DNA of 64,000 nt from Ramlibacter alkalitolerans (GTDB lineage Bacteria; Pseudomonadota; Gammaproteobacteria; Burkholderiales; Burkholderiaceae_C): contig NZ_JAEQND010000001.1 of NCBI RefSeq assembly GCF_016722765.1, positions 1 to 64,000 of the forward strand. The letters are read 5' to 3'. Shown in pieces: positions 1 to 8,359 of this stretch. The position numbers and the translations under genes were made by a program. Under the pieces are notes generated by a model. It was not told the origin of the DNA. It worked only from the letters and a program-made list of their open reading frames with translations, and searched no databases. The first letter of the stretch is position 1. Each line of letters begins with the position of its first letter.

Positions 1-60
1 GCCAAGCGCAAGGCCGGGTTGATCAATCCTCAACTCTCAACTGCAGAAACAGCCCATTAG
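1..60 (+). CDS. C-terminal tail of a gene in the insertion element (partial)
   Basis: The first frame reads 19 codons, with a basic start (AKRKAG) and a TAG stop at 58-60, just ten bases before the tandem end repeats. In IS21-type elements the IstB helper ATPase gene ends next to the terminal repeats, so this could be the last residues of an IstB-like or other transposition protein. The fragment is too short to recognise a family, so the assignment rests only on its position. Confidence 0.3.
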   Translation, partial: AKRKAGLINPQLSTAETAH

Positions 61-123
61 GAAACAAACCAGGGGGTCAGTTTTGGATGTCGCCAGGGGG
101 TCAGATTCTGATGTCGCTTGACA
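1..123. mobile_element. End of an IS21-like insertion element (partial)
   Basis: Two 24-bp tandem direct repeats lie at 70-93 and 94-117. They share 21 of 24 bases and both begin CAGGGGGTCAG and end GATGTCGC. They are followed by CTTGACA, ending at 123. Several repeated blocks at the tip and a TGT...ACA terminus are typical of IS21-family ends, where they bind the IstA transposase. The rest of the element lies left of the window. The right boundary at 123 is inferred from the terminal TGACA. A target duplication cannot be checked because the other end is not visible. Confidence 0.5.
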
Positions 124-296
124 TTGGCGGCACGTGCGCGTGGTCCGGGCGTGATGAAGCCGCTGCCGTCCGTCGTGGCCCGAGGCACTGCTGTCGGCGA
201 GGGGCGGACCTCCAGGGTAAATCCTGTTGCAGCGATCAACTTGGACCAAGGTCGATCACGGCTCCTTCCCGGGTGGCCACAAGGGCCGGGGTGGAC

Positions 297-953
297 TCAC
301 CGGTGCTGCAAGAACCACCCGACGGCCAGGATCGCAGCACAGTGGATCACCACCGTGCCCCAGTACGCGGTGCGGAAACTCGCCTTCACCGACTTGTGCC
401 GCAGGACCTGCTGCGCGAACCATGCGCCGCCCCATCCACCGGCCAGGCTCCAGAGGTGCAGCGTGTCCTCCTTGATGCGCCAGCGACGCTTCTGCGCCGC
501 ATACTTGTCCTGCCAGTAGGCGAAGAAGGTGGCCAGGTTCAGCAACAGGGATGCGGGGAGCACCCACCAGGGAAGCAGCCGGTGCCAGACGAGCCAGGCC
601 AGCACCACACCGTAGGCGGCCATCAGCGGCAGGGCGAACCAGGCGCCCGATTGCGGCGACGGCTGGGTCGGGCGGGCACGCCGCTCGCGCGGCAAGGCGG
701 ATCGACGTTCGGGTGCTGCGCCAGCATGGCTGCCGCGTGCAAGGGCGACCGGCAGCACGGCGACAGCGCGGGGGCCCTTGCCGCCGACATGGATGTCCTC
801 GAAGGTGACACGCAGGCCCTCCCGCGGTGCGGCGCCATCCGGCGAGCGGTAGTCGCGCACGTGCACGAACACGTCCTGTGCGACCGACCCGCTACGGATG
901 AATCCGAACCCTCTCGCTTCGTCCCAGCGGACGATCGTGCCTTCCCTGCGCAT
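297..953 (-). CDS. Cold-shock domain / DUF1294 membrane protein
   Basis: 218 residues. The N-terminal ~65 residues form a cold-shock nucleic-acid-binding fold, with an RNP1-like ARGFGFI and RNP2-like DVFVH. A basic, proline-rich linker follows. The C-terminal half has hydrophobic segments and the DUF1294 signature around NLATFFAYWQDKYAA, ending in a last helix near residue 205. The CSD-DUF1294 fusion is a known proteobacterial architecture of unproved function, probably an RNA/DNA-binding domain tethered to the inner membrane. I chose the ATG at 953 because the CSD begins right there (MRREGTIVRW); an in-frame ATG at 995 would add a non-conserved tail. No neighbour shares its direction closely, so it is probably monocistronic. 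Confidence 0.85.
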   Translation of the reverse strand: MRREGTIVRWDEARGFGFIRSGSVAQDVFVHVRDYRSPDGAAPREGLRVTFEDIHVGGKGPRAVAVLPVALARGSHAGAAPERRSALPRERRARPTQPSPQSGAWFALPLMAAYGVVLAWLVWHRLLPWWVLPASLLLNLATFFAYWQDKYAAQKRRWRIKEDTLHLWSLAGGWGGAWFAQQVLRHKSVKASFRTAYWGTVVIHCAAILAVGWFLQHR

Positions 954-1096
954 GCTCGAACCCGGCAACACGCTGCCGTGCGCCGATGCGCGCAAGCCAG
1001 CCTGGCCCCTCCCTGGAACGACATCTTAGCGAACAGCGCAGAGGCGTCCGCTTTCGGGCGGAGCGGCCGTGGTGGCCGCGAGGACACGCCCCGGCT

Positions 1097-2368
1097 TCAG
1101 CGCAGGTTGCCCGTGTGCCCCAGGCTGTAGCGGCCCGGCTGCGGCCACACGGTGAGGCCGTGCGGCTCGCGCCCGACCTTCACGCGCACGACGCTGCCGT
1201 TGGTGGTGTCGAAGCGGTAGATCTCGTTGTCGTAGCGGCCGGAGAGCCATAGGTAGCGCCCGTCCGCGCTCACGTTGCCCATGTCCGGGCTGCCGCCGCC
1301 GGGAATGGGCCACTCGGCCACGACTCTTTCGGTCGCGAAGTCGATCACCGAGACGCTGCCCTTGCCGCGCCGGTGTCCGTGCACGTGGTTGCTGCCACGG
1401 TTGGCCACATAGAGCTTCGTGCCGTCGCGGCTCGGGTACAGGCCATGCGTGCCGATGCCGGTCGGTATGAAGCCGACCTGCCGGAAGGTGGCGAAGTCCA
1501 CCACGTGCACGCCGTCGGAGACCATGTCGGCGACGTAGAAGCGCCGGCCGTCCGGCGAAGCGCGCACGTCCTGCGGCATCGGCGTGCCGGTGATGACGAG
1601 GGAGCGCGGCAGCACAGGGTCGATCATCCGGCGCGGCTTGCGGCCGGGCCGCTCCAGGATCTCCAGCACGTCGGGACGGTCGAAATAGCGCGACAGCTTG
1701 ATGGTGCCGACGACCCTGCGATTCACCAGGTCCACCTTGGTCAGGCCGCCATCGAACTCGCACGTGAACAGGGCATGGCTGCCGTCGATGGAGAAATCCG
1801 CGTGGTTGATCCCGGCGCAGTCCGGTGTCTCGATGGAGTACAGCAGGCGCATGGTGACGGGATCGCGGAAGTCCAGCCGCCGGTAGGCCTCCGCCACCAC
1901 GATCGCGAAGCGGCCGTCGGGCGACCAGTACATGTTGTACGGGTCGTCGACGGGCACCGAGGGGCCCGGCTTGCCGGTGCGCGGATCGATGGGCGTGAGG
2001 CTGCCGTCGGTGCGGCCCTCGGCGTTGTTCGCCACCCAGAGCACCTGCAGGTTCCACGAGGGCACGATGTGCTGCGGATTCACGCCCACGCGGAAGCGGT
2101 CCACCACCCGCAGCGTCACCGGATCGATCACCCAGACCGTGTTGTCGCCGCGATTGGGCACGTAGACGCGTTCCAGGTGTCCGGCCACCGCCGGCGACAG
2201 CTTGCCGGCTGCCGTCTCGCTGTACAGGTTCCTGGGGTCGGGCACGCCGGGCATGCCCGGCACGGTGACGACGGGCGCAAGCGGCACGGGCGCGGCGATC
2301 TGCCCATGCGCGACGGCGAGTCCGGCCGCCAGGGCGGCAGCGGCACAGAGAGCGCGGAGTTGCTTCAA
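1097..2368 (-). CDS. Secreted YncE-like beta-propeller protein
   Basis: 423 residues. It has an N-terminal signal peptide (MKQLRALCAAAALAAGLAVA) followed by repeated propeller strands of the YncE/40-residue type, such as YVPNRGDNTVWVIDP, FYVADMVSDGVHVVDF and LYVANRGSNH. Such proteins are periplasmic scaffolds, and some bind DNA or metals; the ligand here is unknown. A HGHRRGKG stretch near residue 345 could bind metal. Start: a TTG at 2368 sits nine bases after AAGGA and begins exactly at the signal peptide. A GTG at 2392 overlaps the stop of the upstream creatininase-like gene (GTGA) and would add eight residues. It is the last gene of a coupled unit with 2389-3222 and 3219-3962. Confidence 0.82.
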   Translation of the reverse strand: MKQLRALCAAAALAAGLAVAHGQIAAPVPLAPVVTVPGMPGVPDPRNLYSETAAGKLSPAVAGHLERVYVPNRGDNTVWVIDPVTLRVVDRFRVGVNPQHIVPSWNLQVLWVANNAEGRTDGSLTPIDPRTGKPGPSVPVDDPYNMYWSPDGRFAIVVAEAYRRLDFRDPVTMRLLYSIETPDCAGINHADFSIDGSHALFTCEFDGGLTKVDLVNRRVVGTIKLSRYFDRPDVLEILERPGRKPRRMIDPVLPRSLVITGTPMPQDVRASPDGRRFYVADMVSDGVHVVDFATFRQVGFIPTGIGTHGLYPSRDGTKLYVANRGSNHVHGHRRGKGSVSVIDFATERVVAEWPIPGGGSPDMGNVSADGRYLWLSGRYDNEIYRFDTTNGSVVRVKVGREPHGLTVWPQPGRYSLGHTGNLR

Positions 2369-2388
2369 GTGGATGGATCCTTGCGTGC

Positions 2389-3222
2389 TCACCGCGTTCG
2401 CACCAGGGCCTGGCGGATCGCGGCGACGGTTTGTTCGACGATGAGGTCCACGCCCTTCTGCCCCAGTGCGGCGGAGGCGCGCGACGGATCGCCCGTGACC
2501 CCGGTCTGCGGCGACGCCTCGCCCAGGCGATCGCTGCGCACCAGCGAGGCATCGACGGCCAGCATCAGGGAAGTGTCGGCCAGCCCGGCATGCGGGCCGA
2601 TCTGCGCCGGCGTGAAGCCGGCCTCCTGCAGCAAGCGGGCGTAGCCCGTCGTCGCCGCCTGGTAGTACGCGGCGATGTAGTGCACGCGCGTGCCGCTGCC
2701 GGCCCATTCGCGGTTCAGGCGTTCGCTCACCTGCCGCAGCAGGGGCTGGTAGTCGCCCGAGTCGCCCAGCAGCACGATGTCGCGAAAGCCGTGCTGGCGC
2801 AGGCTGCGCGCGGCGCCGGTGACGATGCCGCTGAAGGCCTCGCCCGAGACCGAGATCGTGCCGGGAAAACGCATGTGCCCCGCGGACTCGGGAACGTAGG
2901 CCACCACCGGGGCGACCAGGGTGTGCCCCAGTTGCGTGGCGATGCGCTCGGCCAGCCGGGCGGCCCGCACGTTGTGCTTGCCCAGCGCCATGTGCGGACC
3001 GTTCTGTTCCGTGCCGCCGACGGGGATCAGGATGGTCGTGCTGCCGCCGCGCAGCGCGTCGCGCACTTCCGGCCACGTCAGGGCGTCGAGCTGGAGCTGC
3101 GCCGCAGCCGAAGGCCAGGCCCCGCCTGCCAGCAGCAGGACGATCAGCATGCGGGCAGTGGCGGCGGTCCAGGTCACCCGACGGAATTGTGCACGAGGCC
3201 CGCGAGCCTGCGCATTCCTCAT
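2389..3222 (-). CDS. Exported creatininase-family protein
   Basis: 277 residues. A hydrophobic N-terminal segment (MLIVLLLAGGAWPSAAA, from residue 25) suggests export. The creatininase fold is shown by PVGGTEQNGPHMALGKHN near residue 70, GDSGDYQ near 140 and HAGLADTS near 215. Canonical creatininases carry a GHGGN-type metal site and HAG-x-x-E-T-S. Here the first appears as GDSGDYQ and the Glu is Asp, so amidohydrolase activity on creatinine should not be assumed. The ATG at 3222 overlaps the stop of the peroxiredoxin gene (ATGA); an ATG at 3150 would start directly at the signal peptide but lacks a ribosome site. The stop overlaps a GTG of the propeller gene, so the three genes are probably co-translated. 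Confidence 0.78.
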   Translation of the reverse strand: MRNAQARGPRAQFRRVTWTAATARMLIVLLLAGGAWPSAAAQLQLDALTWPEVRDALRGGSTTILIPVGGTEQNGPHMALGKHNVRAARLAERIATQLGHTLVAPVVAYVPESAGHMRFPGTISVSGEAFSGIVTGAARSLRQHGFRDIVLLGDSGDYQPLLRQVSERLNREWAGSGTRVHYIAAYYQAATTGYARLLQEAGFTPAQIGPHAGLADTSLMLAVDASLVRSDRLGEASPQTGVTGDPSRASAALGQKGVDLIVEQTVAAIRQALVRTR

Positions 3223-3962
3223 CGCCGGCGCTGCTTCACCCAGGCCTCGACGGCGTCGCTGCCTCCGACCAGCTCGCCGTTGACGAACATCTGCGGCACG
3301 GTCTGCGCCTTGGCGATCGCACCCAGCGCACGGGTGCGGATGCTGTGCGGCAGCGGCACCTCCGCGTAGGTGATGCCGGCCTCGTCGAGCACCTTCTTGG
3401 CCTTGGCGCAGAAGGCACAGCCTTCGCGCGTGAGCAGTGCCACCTGGTCCGGCCCGCGTGCGTCCTTGTTGACGTAGTGCAGCAGCGTGTCGGCGTCCGA
3501 CACCTTGAACGGATCGCCCGGCTCCTCGGGCTCGACGAACATCTTCTCGACGATGCCGTCGCGCACCAGCATCGAATAGCGCCAGGAGCGCTTGCCGAAG
3601 TTCAGGTCGCTCTTGTCCACGAGCATGCCCATCTGCTCGGTGAAGGCGCCGTTGCCATCGGGCAGCATGAAGATGTTGTCGCTCTCCTGGCTCTTCGCCC
3701 ACTCCTCCATCACGAACGGGTCGTTGACGGCGATGCAGACCACCTGGTCCACCCCGTTCTCCCTGAACGTGGGCGCCAGCTCGTTGAAGCGCGGCAGGTG
3801 GGTGCTGGAACAGGTGGGAGTGAAGGCGCCGGGCAGCGAGAACACCGCCACGGTGCGCCCCTTGAACAGGGCGTCGGAGGTGATCTCCTTCCAGTCGTTG
3901 TCGGCGCGGTAGCGGAACTTGACCTGGGGGACCGACTGGCCTTCGCGGGTCGGCTGTGGCAT
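3219..3962 (-). CDS. Peroxiredoxin-glutaredoxin fusion protein
   Basis: 247 residues. Residues 1-165 are a Prx5-type peroxiredoxin with peroxidatic Cys51 in GAFTPTC. Residues 170-247 are a glutaredoxin with Cys182-Ala-Phe-Cys185 and a TVP motif near 217. Such hybrids reduce hydroperoxides using glutathione without a separate reductase partner, in the cytoplasm. The ATG at 3962 is chosen because MPQPTREGQSVP matches the normal Prx5 start. Its stop overlaps the start of the creatininase-like gene (ATGA), making it first in a three-gene unit. The active-site cysteines are intact. Confidence 0.92.
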   Translation of the reverse strand: MPQPTREGQSVPQVKFRYRADNDWKEITSDALFKGRTVAVFSLPGAFTPTCSSTHLPRFNELAPTFRENGVDQVVCIAVNDPFVMEEWAKSQESDNIFMLPDGNGAFTEQMGMLVDKSDLNFGKRSWRYSMLVRDGIVEKMFVEPEEPGDPFKVSDADTLLHYVNKDARGPDQVALLTREGCAFCAKAKKVLDEAGITYAEVPLPHSIRTRALGAIAKAQTVPQMFVNGELVGGSDAVEAWVKQRRR

Positions 3963-4072
3963 GGCGTGACTCTCCGGCAATGGACGATCTGCGTATCTTG
4001 CGCCGGATGCGGCAAGCCGTGTTGCCCCCGCCCGGCGCAGCCCTCCGGAGGGCCGCGCCGCTGCCGTCGTTT

Positions 4073-4345
4073 TCAGGCTCCCGTCATGGGATCGATGACC
4101 CCGCGCAGTTCGGTCACGCGGGAGGCGGGGAAGCCGCTGATCCTGGCGTGCTCGTGCACCGCCGCCTCGCCATCGGCCAGGTAGATGCAGAAGGTCTTGT
4201 CGTCGGCCACGAAGGACTGGACCCATTGCACCTTGCCGGCCAGGTGCGCGAGTGCGGCATTCGAGGTCTCGGCGGCGCCCTTGAGTTGTTCGCCGTTCAG
4301 CTTGCCGACACCGGCGATCTCGCGTTCGATCAGGTAGCGTTTCAT
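4073..4345 (-). CDS. DUF4242 (nickel-binding-like) small protein
   Basis: 90 residues, starting MKRYLIEREIAGVG and resembling the DUF4242 family, small ferredoxin-like alpha/beta proteins that include the SCO4226 nickel-binding type. It contains FCIYLADGEAAVHEHARISG, where a C-x-x-x-x-x-G-E...H-x-H arrangement could hold metal. No partner gene is obvious. The ATG at 4345 opens the family-conserved region. A 15/14-bp inverted repeat (4357-4402) lies 12 bp upstream and may control expression. The family assignment is by motif memory; the metal is not known. Confidence 0.72.
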   Translation of the reverse strand: MKRYLIEREIAGVGKLNGEQLKGAAETSNAALAHLAGKVQWVQSFVADDKTFCIYLADGEAAVHEHARISGFPASRVTELRGVIDPMTGA

Positions 4346-4719
4346 GGAAGTTCTCACTGAAACCCGCAGCGGGAGGTCACCGGGGCCGCGCTGCGGGTTC
4401 AGCGGCCGGCCGGCGTCGTCGGCCCGTCGGCGACAGCGCGCTTTCGAACCAGCGCCAAGCGTGGCGCCCGCAGGTATCCCGCCATTGGCTGCCCGCCGCC
4501 GCTTTGTAGCGGCCGGCGCACCGTCTTGTATTCCGCGCGTTGCGCCCGGCCCGACCGCGTGCGAAGCCGCCCGCGGGCGATACGAATCGACGACAAGACC
4601 GCGCGCCACCGAAACAGCGCCAATACGTCCGCCCGCCAGACTTGCATGCATCCCCCCACGGCAGGCGGCAGAGAGCGAGGACCGCCAGCCACCCCCTCCC
4701 CTCGCTCACGGAGAACAGC
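4346..4719. other. Intergenic region between divergent genes
   Basis: 374 bases between the DUF4242 gene (leftward) and the secreted small-protein gene (rightward). It holds the inverted repeat at 4357-4402. Close to 4720 it holds a purine-rich ribosome site, CACGGAGAACAGC. I see no convincing reading frame or RNA gene in the middle, which is GC-rich with scattered short frames. Confidence 0.5.
4357..4402 (-). promoter_or_regulatory. Inverted repeat upstream of the DUF4242 gene
   Basis: CTGAAACCCGCAGCG at 4357-4371 pairs with CGCTGCGGGTTCAG at 4389-4402, apart from one bulged A, around a 17-base loop. Read on the minus strand it ends 12 bases before the ATG at 4345, so it would be in the mRNA leader or overlap the promoter. 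It could be a repressor operator or a hairpin that affects translation. The sequence alone cannot decide. Confidence 0.45.
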
Positions 4720-5112
4720 ATGAAAGCTTCCCTTGCATCCACCTTCGCCTATCTCGGCAGTGTCGCGGCGGCCACCCTCGCGGCGGCCGCCTTCATGACC
4801 GGCGAGGCGCGGGCCGAAGGCCCCATCGAGGTGCTGCCGGCCTTCACCGGCACGCTGAGCCGCGCCGAAGTCCGCAGCGCGCTGATGGCGCATCCCGCGC
4901 AGCTCACGAGCGCTGCGTCCGAGTGGCGGCTGCAGCAGGGTGAGACCCTGATGGCCGGCAGCAGCACCACCCGGGCGCAAGTGCGCGCCGAGTACATCGC
5001 CTCACGCGAGCAGGTGCGCGCCATGAACGGCGAGGACGGCGGCGCGGCCTACCTTGCCAGCGCCGGCCGCCAGGCGCGGGTCACCGTCATCGCCGGCAAC
5101 GGCATGCGCTGA
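4720..5112 (+). CDS. Small secreted protein, DUF4148-like
   Basis: 130 residues. A signal peptide is clear: MKASLASTF, then a long Ala-rich core ending near ARA-EG. The mature part has LSRAEVRSALMAHP and TRAQVRAEYIASREQVRAMN, which resemble the short SREEVKAE/ASREEV repeats of the DUF4148 periplasmic proteins common in Burkholderiales. Function is unknown for that family. The start ATG at 4720 has a good ribosome site (ACGGAGA, 6 bp before). It is separate from the kinase gene downstream (99 bp). The assignment to DUF4148 is tentative. Confidence 0.75.
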   Translation: MKASLASTFAYLGSVAAATLAAAAFMTGEARAEGPIEVLPAFTGTLSRAEVRSALMAHPAQLTSAASEWRLQQGETLMAGSSTTRAQVRAEYIASREQVRAMNGEDGGAAYLASAGRQARVTVIAGNGMR

Positions 5113-5211
5113 ACGCGGCGCCCCGGATGCCTTTGCAGCCGCAGGGTATCCGGGGTGGTTCCGCGCGGAAACGAGCCGTGCGGAACGGGCCGTCCCGACC
5201 TAGACTGCTCC

Positions 5212-7518
5212 ATGCGCACGCAAGTCCCCACCGGCGGGCAGTACCGGGCCATCTTCGAAGGCTCGCAGGACGGCCTGTTCCTGTGGAACGAGCAGCTGCG
5301 CATCGTCGACGTCAATCCGGCCGGCCTCGCCCTTTACGGCTACAGGCGCGAAGACCTGATCGGCAACACCTATCCCTCCACCATGCCGGAAGGCTACGTC
5401 CGCGAGCGCGTCGACATGATCCGGCGCGCCCTGGCGGGCCAGACCACCCACATCGAGACGACCGTCCTGCGCCCCAACGGCAGCAGCTTCGAAGCCGACC
5501 TGCGGGTGATGCCCTTCGTGCAGGACGGCCGCCCGCACGCGCTCGCCGTGCTGCGCGACATCGGCGAGCGGCGCCAGCGCGAGCGCGAGCTGCTGGCCAG
5601 CGAGGAACAGTACCGCACGATCTTCAATGCCTCGCTCGATGCGATGGTGCTGCGCGACGCCGACTTCAGCATCGTGGACGTCAATGCCACCTACGAAGCC
5701 TGGACGGGCCTGCGGCGCGCCGAGGTGCTGGGCGAGGCGCGCGTGCTGGCCAACCCGCCGGAGGTCGCGGCGGAGATCCGTGCCTTGCACCAGCAGGCGC
5801 TGGCCGGGGCCACCGTTCGACTGGAAACGCAGCTGCGGCGGCGCGACGGCAGCTACTACGAGCTGGAATTGCGCGGCGTGCCCATCCAGCACCGCGGGCA
5901 GCCGCACGTGCTGTACATCGGCCGCGACATCACCCAGGCCAAGCGGGCCGAGCAGGCGCGGCGCGCCAGCGAGGAGCAGTACCGCGCCATCTTCCATGCG
6001 TCGGCCGATGCCCTGGTGCTGCGCGACGCACGCTTTCGCGCCGTGGAGGTGAACCCGGCCTACCTGGCGATGAGCGGCTATGCGCGCGAGGAAGTGATGG
6101 ACGCCGACGGCTCGCTCACGGTCGCCGACGAGGACGCGCGCACGCGCCTGCGCGCCGATCACCTGGAGGCCCTGGCCGGCAAGGAACTGCGCTTCGAGAT
6201 CGCCGGCCGGCACAAGGACGGCTCGGCGCTGCAGGTGGAGGTGCGGGCCACGCCGATGACGTACGGAGGCGAGCCCCATGTGCTCTATGCGCTGCGCGAC
6301 ATCAGCGAGCGGCTGGCGGCGGAACAGCGCCGGGCCGAGCTCGAGCGCCAGTTGCGCCAGGCGCAGAAGATGGAAGCGATCGGCCAGCTCACCGGCGGGC
6401 TCGCGCACGACTTCAACAACATCCTGACCAGCGTGCTGGGCTACATCGACATGGCGCGCGAGCGGCCCGCCACCGAGGCGGACCCCGCGCTGGCGCGCGA
6501 CCTGGGCCAGGCGCGCCTGGCGGCGGAGCGCGCCCGCGAGCACGTCGCCCAGCTGCTGGCCTTCTCGCGTCCGCGCCGGGGCGAGCGGCGGCTGCTGTCG
6601 GCCGCGCACATCCTGGCCGACGTGCTGCACCTGCTGCGCCCCAACCTGCCCTCCTCCGTCGCCGTGGAAGCCGATACGACCTGCGGGTCGATTGCAGACG
6701 TGCCCGCGGTGCTGGCGGATCCGGTGCAGTTCCAGCAAGTGCTGCTCAATCTGTGCCTGAACGCGCGCGACGCGATCGGCGAGCACGGCACCCTCCGCCT
6801 GCGCATCACGCAGCGCGCGGTGCGCGGCCACTGCGCCTCCTGCAGCCATGCGCTGCACGGCGTGCGCTGGGTGTGCTTCGAGGTGGAGGACAACGGCCGC
6901 GGCATCGCGCCCGAAGTGGTCGACCGCATGTTCGAACCTTTCTTCACCACCAAGGAAGTCGGGCGCGGCACCGGCATGGGCCTGGCGATGGTCCACGGCA
7001 TCGTGCACGACCACGGGGGCCACCTGCAGGTCACGACTTCACCCGGCGCCGGGTCGACCTTCCGGGTGCTGTTGCCGGTGACGGCGGACGAATGCGACGC
7101 GGCGTCCGGCGCGGCCCGGCCGGCCGCCGCCCTCGCGGTACCGAAGCTGCACGGCCGCGTGCTGCTGGTCGAGGACGAGGCGATCGTCAGCGGCTTCATG
7201 CAGGACCTGCTGCGCGCCTGGGGCCTGGAGGTCGTGCTCCAGACCGATCCGCTCGCTGCCGCCCGCCAGCTCGCCGTGCCGCAGGAGTCGTTCGCGCTGC
7301 TGCTGACCGACCACACCATGCCCGGCATGACAGGCCTGGCCCTGGCCCGCCATGCGCGCGCGCACCGGCCTTCCTTGCCGGTGCTGCTCTATACCGGCAA
7401 CGCCGTCGACCTCAGCGAGAAGGATCTGTCGGAGCATGGCGTGAGCAGCCTGCTGCTCAAGCCCATCGAATGTGCCGTCCTGCGTCCGCTGCTCGCGAAA
7501 CTGCTGGGCCAGGGCTGA
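5212..7518 (+). CDS. Triple-PAS hybrid sensor histidine kinase (soluble)
   Basis: 768 residues without a membrane segment, so a cytoplasmic sensor. Three PAS domains lie at about 10-130, 130-255 and 255-380. Each opens with a QYR(A/T)IF motif and closes with a (R)DI-type end. A HisKA-type dimerisation helix has phospho-acceptor His399 in GLAHDFNN. An ATPase domain has N box (NLCLNARDAI) and G boxes (DNGRGI, GTGMGLAM). A C-terminal receiver domain has phosphate-accepting Asp700 in LLLTDHTMPG. The HDFNN form is typical of soluble NtrB-like hybrid kinases. The ATG at 5212 follows a TAGACT box; an upstream in-frame start at 5155 would add 19 residues. The response regulator begins 82 bp downstream, so the pair probably works together. 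Confidence 0.88.
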   Translation: MRTQVPTGGQYRAIFEGSQDGLFLWNEQLRIVDVNPAGLALYGYRREDLIGNTYPSTMPEGYVRERVDMIRRALAGQTTHIETTVLRPNGSSFEADLRVMPFVQDGRPHALAVLRDIGERRQRERELLASEEQYRTIFNASLDAMVLRDADFSIVDVNATYEAWTGLRRAEVLGEARVLANPPEVAAEIRALHQQALAGATVRLETQLRRRDGSYYELELRGVPIQHRGQPHVLYIGRDITQAKRAEQARRASEEQYRAIFHASADALVLRDARFRAVEVNPAYLAMSGYAREEVMDADGSLTVADEDARTRLRADHLEALAGKELRFEIAGRHKDGSALQVEVRATPMTYGGEPHVLYALRDISERLAAEQRRAELERQLRQAQKMEAIGQLTGGLAHDFNNILTSVLGYIDMARERPATEADPALARDLGQARLAAERAREHVAQLLAFSRPRRGERRLLSAAHILADVLHLLRPNLPSSVAVEADTTCGSIADVPAVLADPVQFQQVLLNLCLNARDAIGEHGTLRLRITQRAVRGHCASCSHALHGVRWVCFEVEDNGRGIAPEVVDRMFEPFFTTKEVGRGTGMGLAMVHGIVHDHGGHLQVTTSPGAGSTFRVLLPVTADECDAASGAARPAAALAVPKLHGRVLLVEDEAIVSGFMQDLLRAWGLEVVLQTDPLAAARQLAVPQESFALLLTDHTMPGMTGLALARHARAHRPSLPVLLYTGNAVDLSEKDLSEHGVSSLLLKPIECAVLRPLLAKLLGQG

Positions 7519-7599
7519 AATCACGCCCCTCGCGGCGACTGTGTAGCGGTTTTGTATCGGCGCTCGCCAGCGCGGGAGGCCGACGGCACAATCCGCCGC

Positions 7600-8346
7600 A
7601 TGAACGCACGCACCCGCCTGCTGGTGGTCGACGACGACGCGTCGGTACGTTCGCTGCTGCGCGATTACCTGGAGAACCACGGCTTCGGCGTCTCCGAGGC
7701 GGCCGACGGCACCCAGATGCGCCAGGAGATCGAGCGCGAGTTGCCGGACGCCGTCCTCCTCGACGTGCGCCTGCCGGGCGAAGACGGCCTGGTGCTGGCG
7801 CGCTACCTGCGCGAGCACTACGAGCTCGGCATCCTCATGGTCACCGCCTCCGGCGACGTGATCGAGCGCGTGGTGGGGCTGGAAGTCGGCGCCGACGACT
7901 ACATCGCCAAGCCCTTCGACCTGCGCGAACTGCTGGCCCGCATCCGGAGCGTCCTGCGCAGGGTGCAGGCCCGCGGGCCGACGGCGCCCGCCCGCGCCGC
8001 ACCCGGCGGGCAAACGCAGCCACCGCCCGGGCGGCTGCGCTTCGGGCGCTGCGAGGTCGACATCGCGGCCCACCGCATGTTCGAGGTCGGCGGCGCCGAA
8101 GTGACCATCACCGCGATGGAGTTCGAGCTGGTCTCCGCCTTCCTCGACAGCCCGAACCGCGTGCTGACGCGCGACCAGCTGCTGATGAAATCGCGCAACC
8201 GCGAGTGGGGGCCGTTCGACCGCTCGATCGACATCCGCATCGGGCGGCTGCGCCGCAAGGTCGAGCCCGATCCCGGCGGCGAGCCGCGCGTGATCCGCAC
8301 GGTGCGCAACGCGGGCTACATGTTCGTGCCGACGGACCCGGCGTGA
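7600..8346 (+). CDS. OmpR-family response regulator
   Basis: 248 residues. The receiver domain (1-120) has the acidic pocket DDD at 11-13, phospho-acceptor Asp55 in LLDVRLPGED and the conserved Lys in IAKPFD. A proline/alanine linker leads to an OmpR/PhoB winged helix (150-245) with the typical ending RIGRLRRKVEPD...RTVRNAGYMFVP. It should bind DNA as a phospho-dimer and control transcription. It lies just downstream of the hybrid kinase. It converges with the polysaccharide unit, whose last gene ends 13 bp away, so any link to that unit is positional only. Confidence 0.92.
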   Translation: MNARTRLLVVDDDASVRSLLRDYLENHGFGVSEAADGTQMRQEIERELPDAVLLDVRLPGEDGLVLARYLREHYELGILMVTASGDVIERVVGLEVGADDYIAKPFDLRELLARIRSVLRRVQARGPTAPARAAPGGQTQPPPGRLRFGRCEVDIAAHRMFEVGGAEVTITAMEFELVSAFLDSPNRVLTRDQLLMKSRNREWGPFDRSIDIRIGRLRRKVEPDPGGEPRVIRTVRNAGYMFVPTDPA

Positions 8347-8359
8347 GCCTTGGCGGCGG

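Noticed and set aside
5212..8346. Two-component pair as the sigma-54 activator of the polysaccharide unit
   Set aside because: The regulator is OmpR-type with a winged helix and lacks the AAA+ domain needed for sigma-54 activation.
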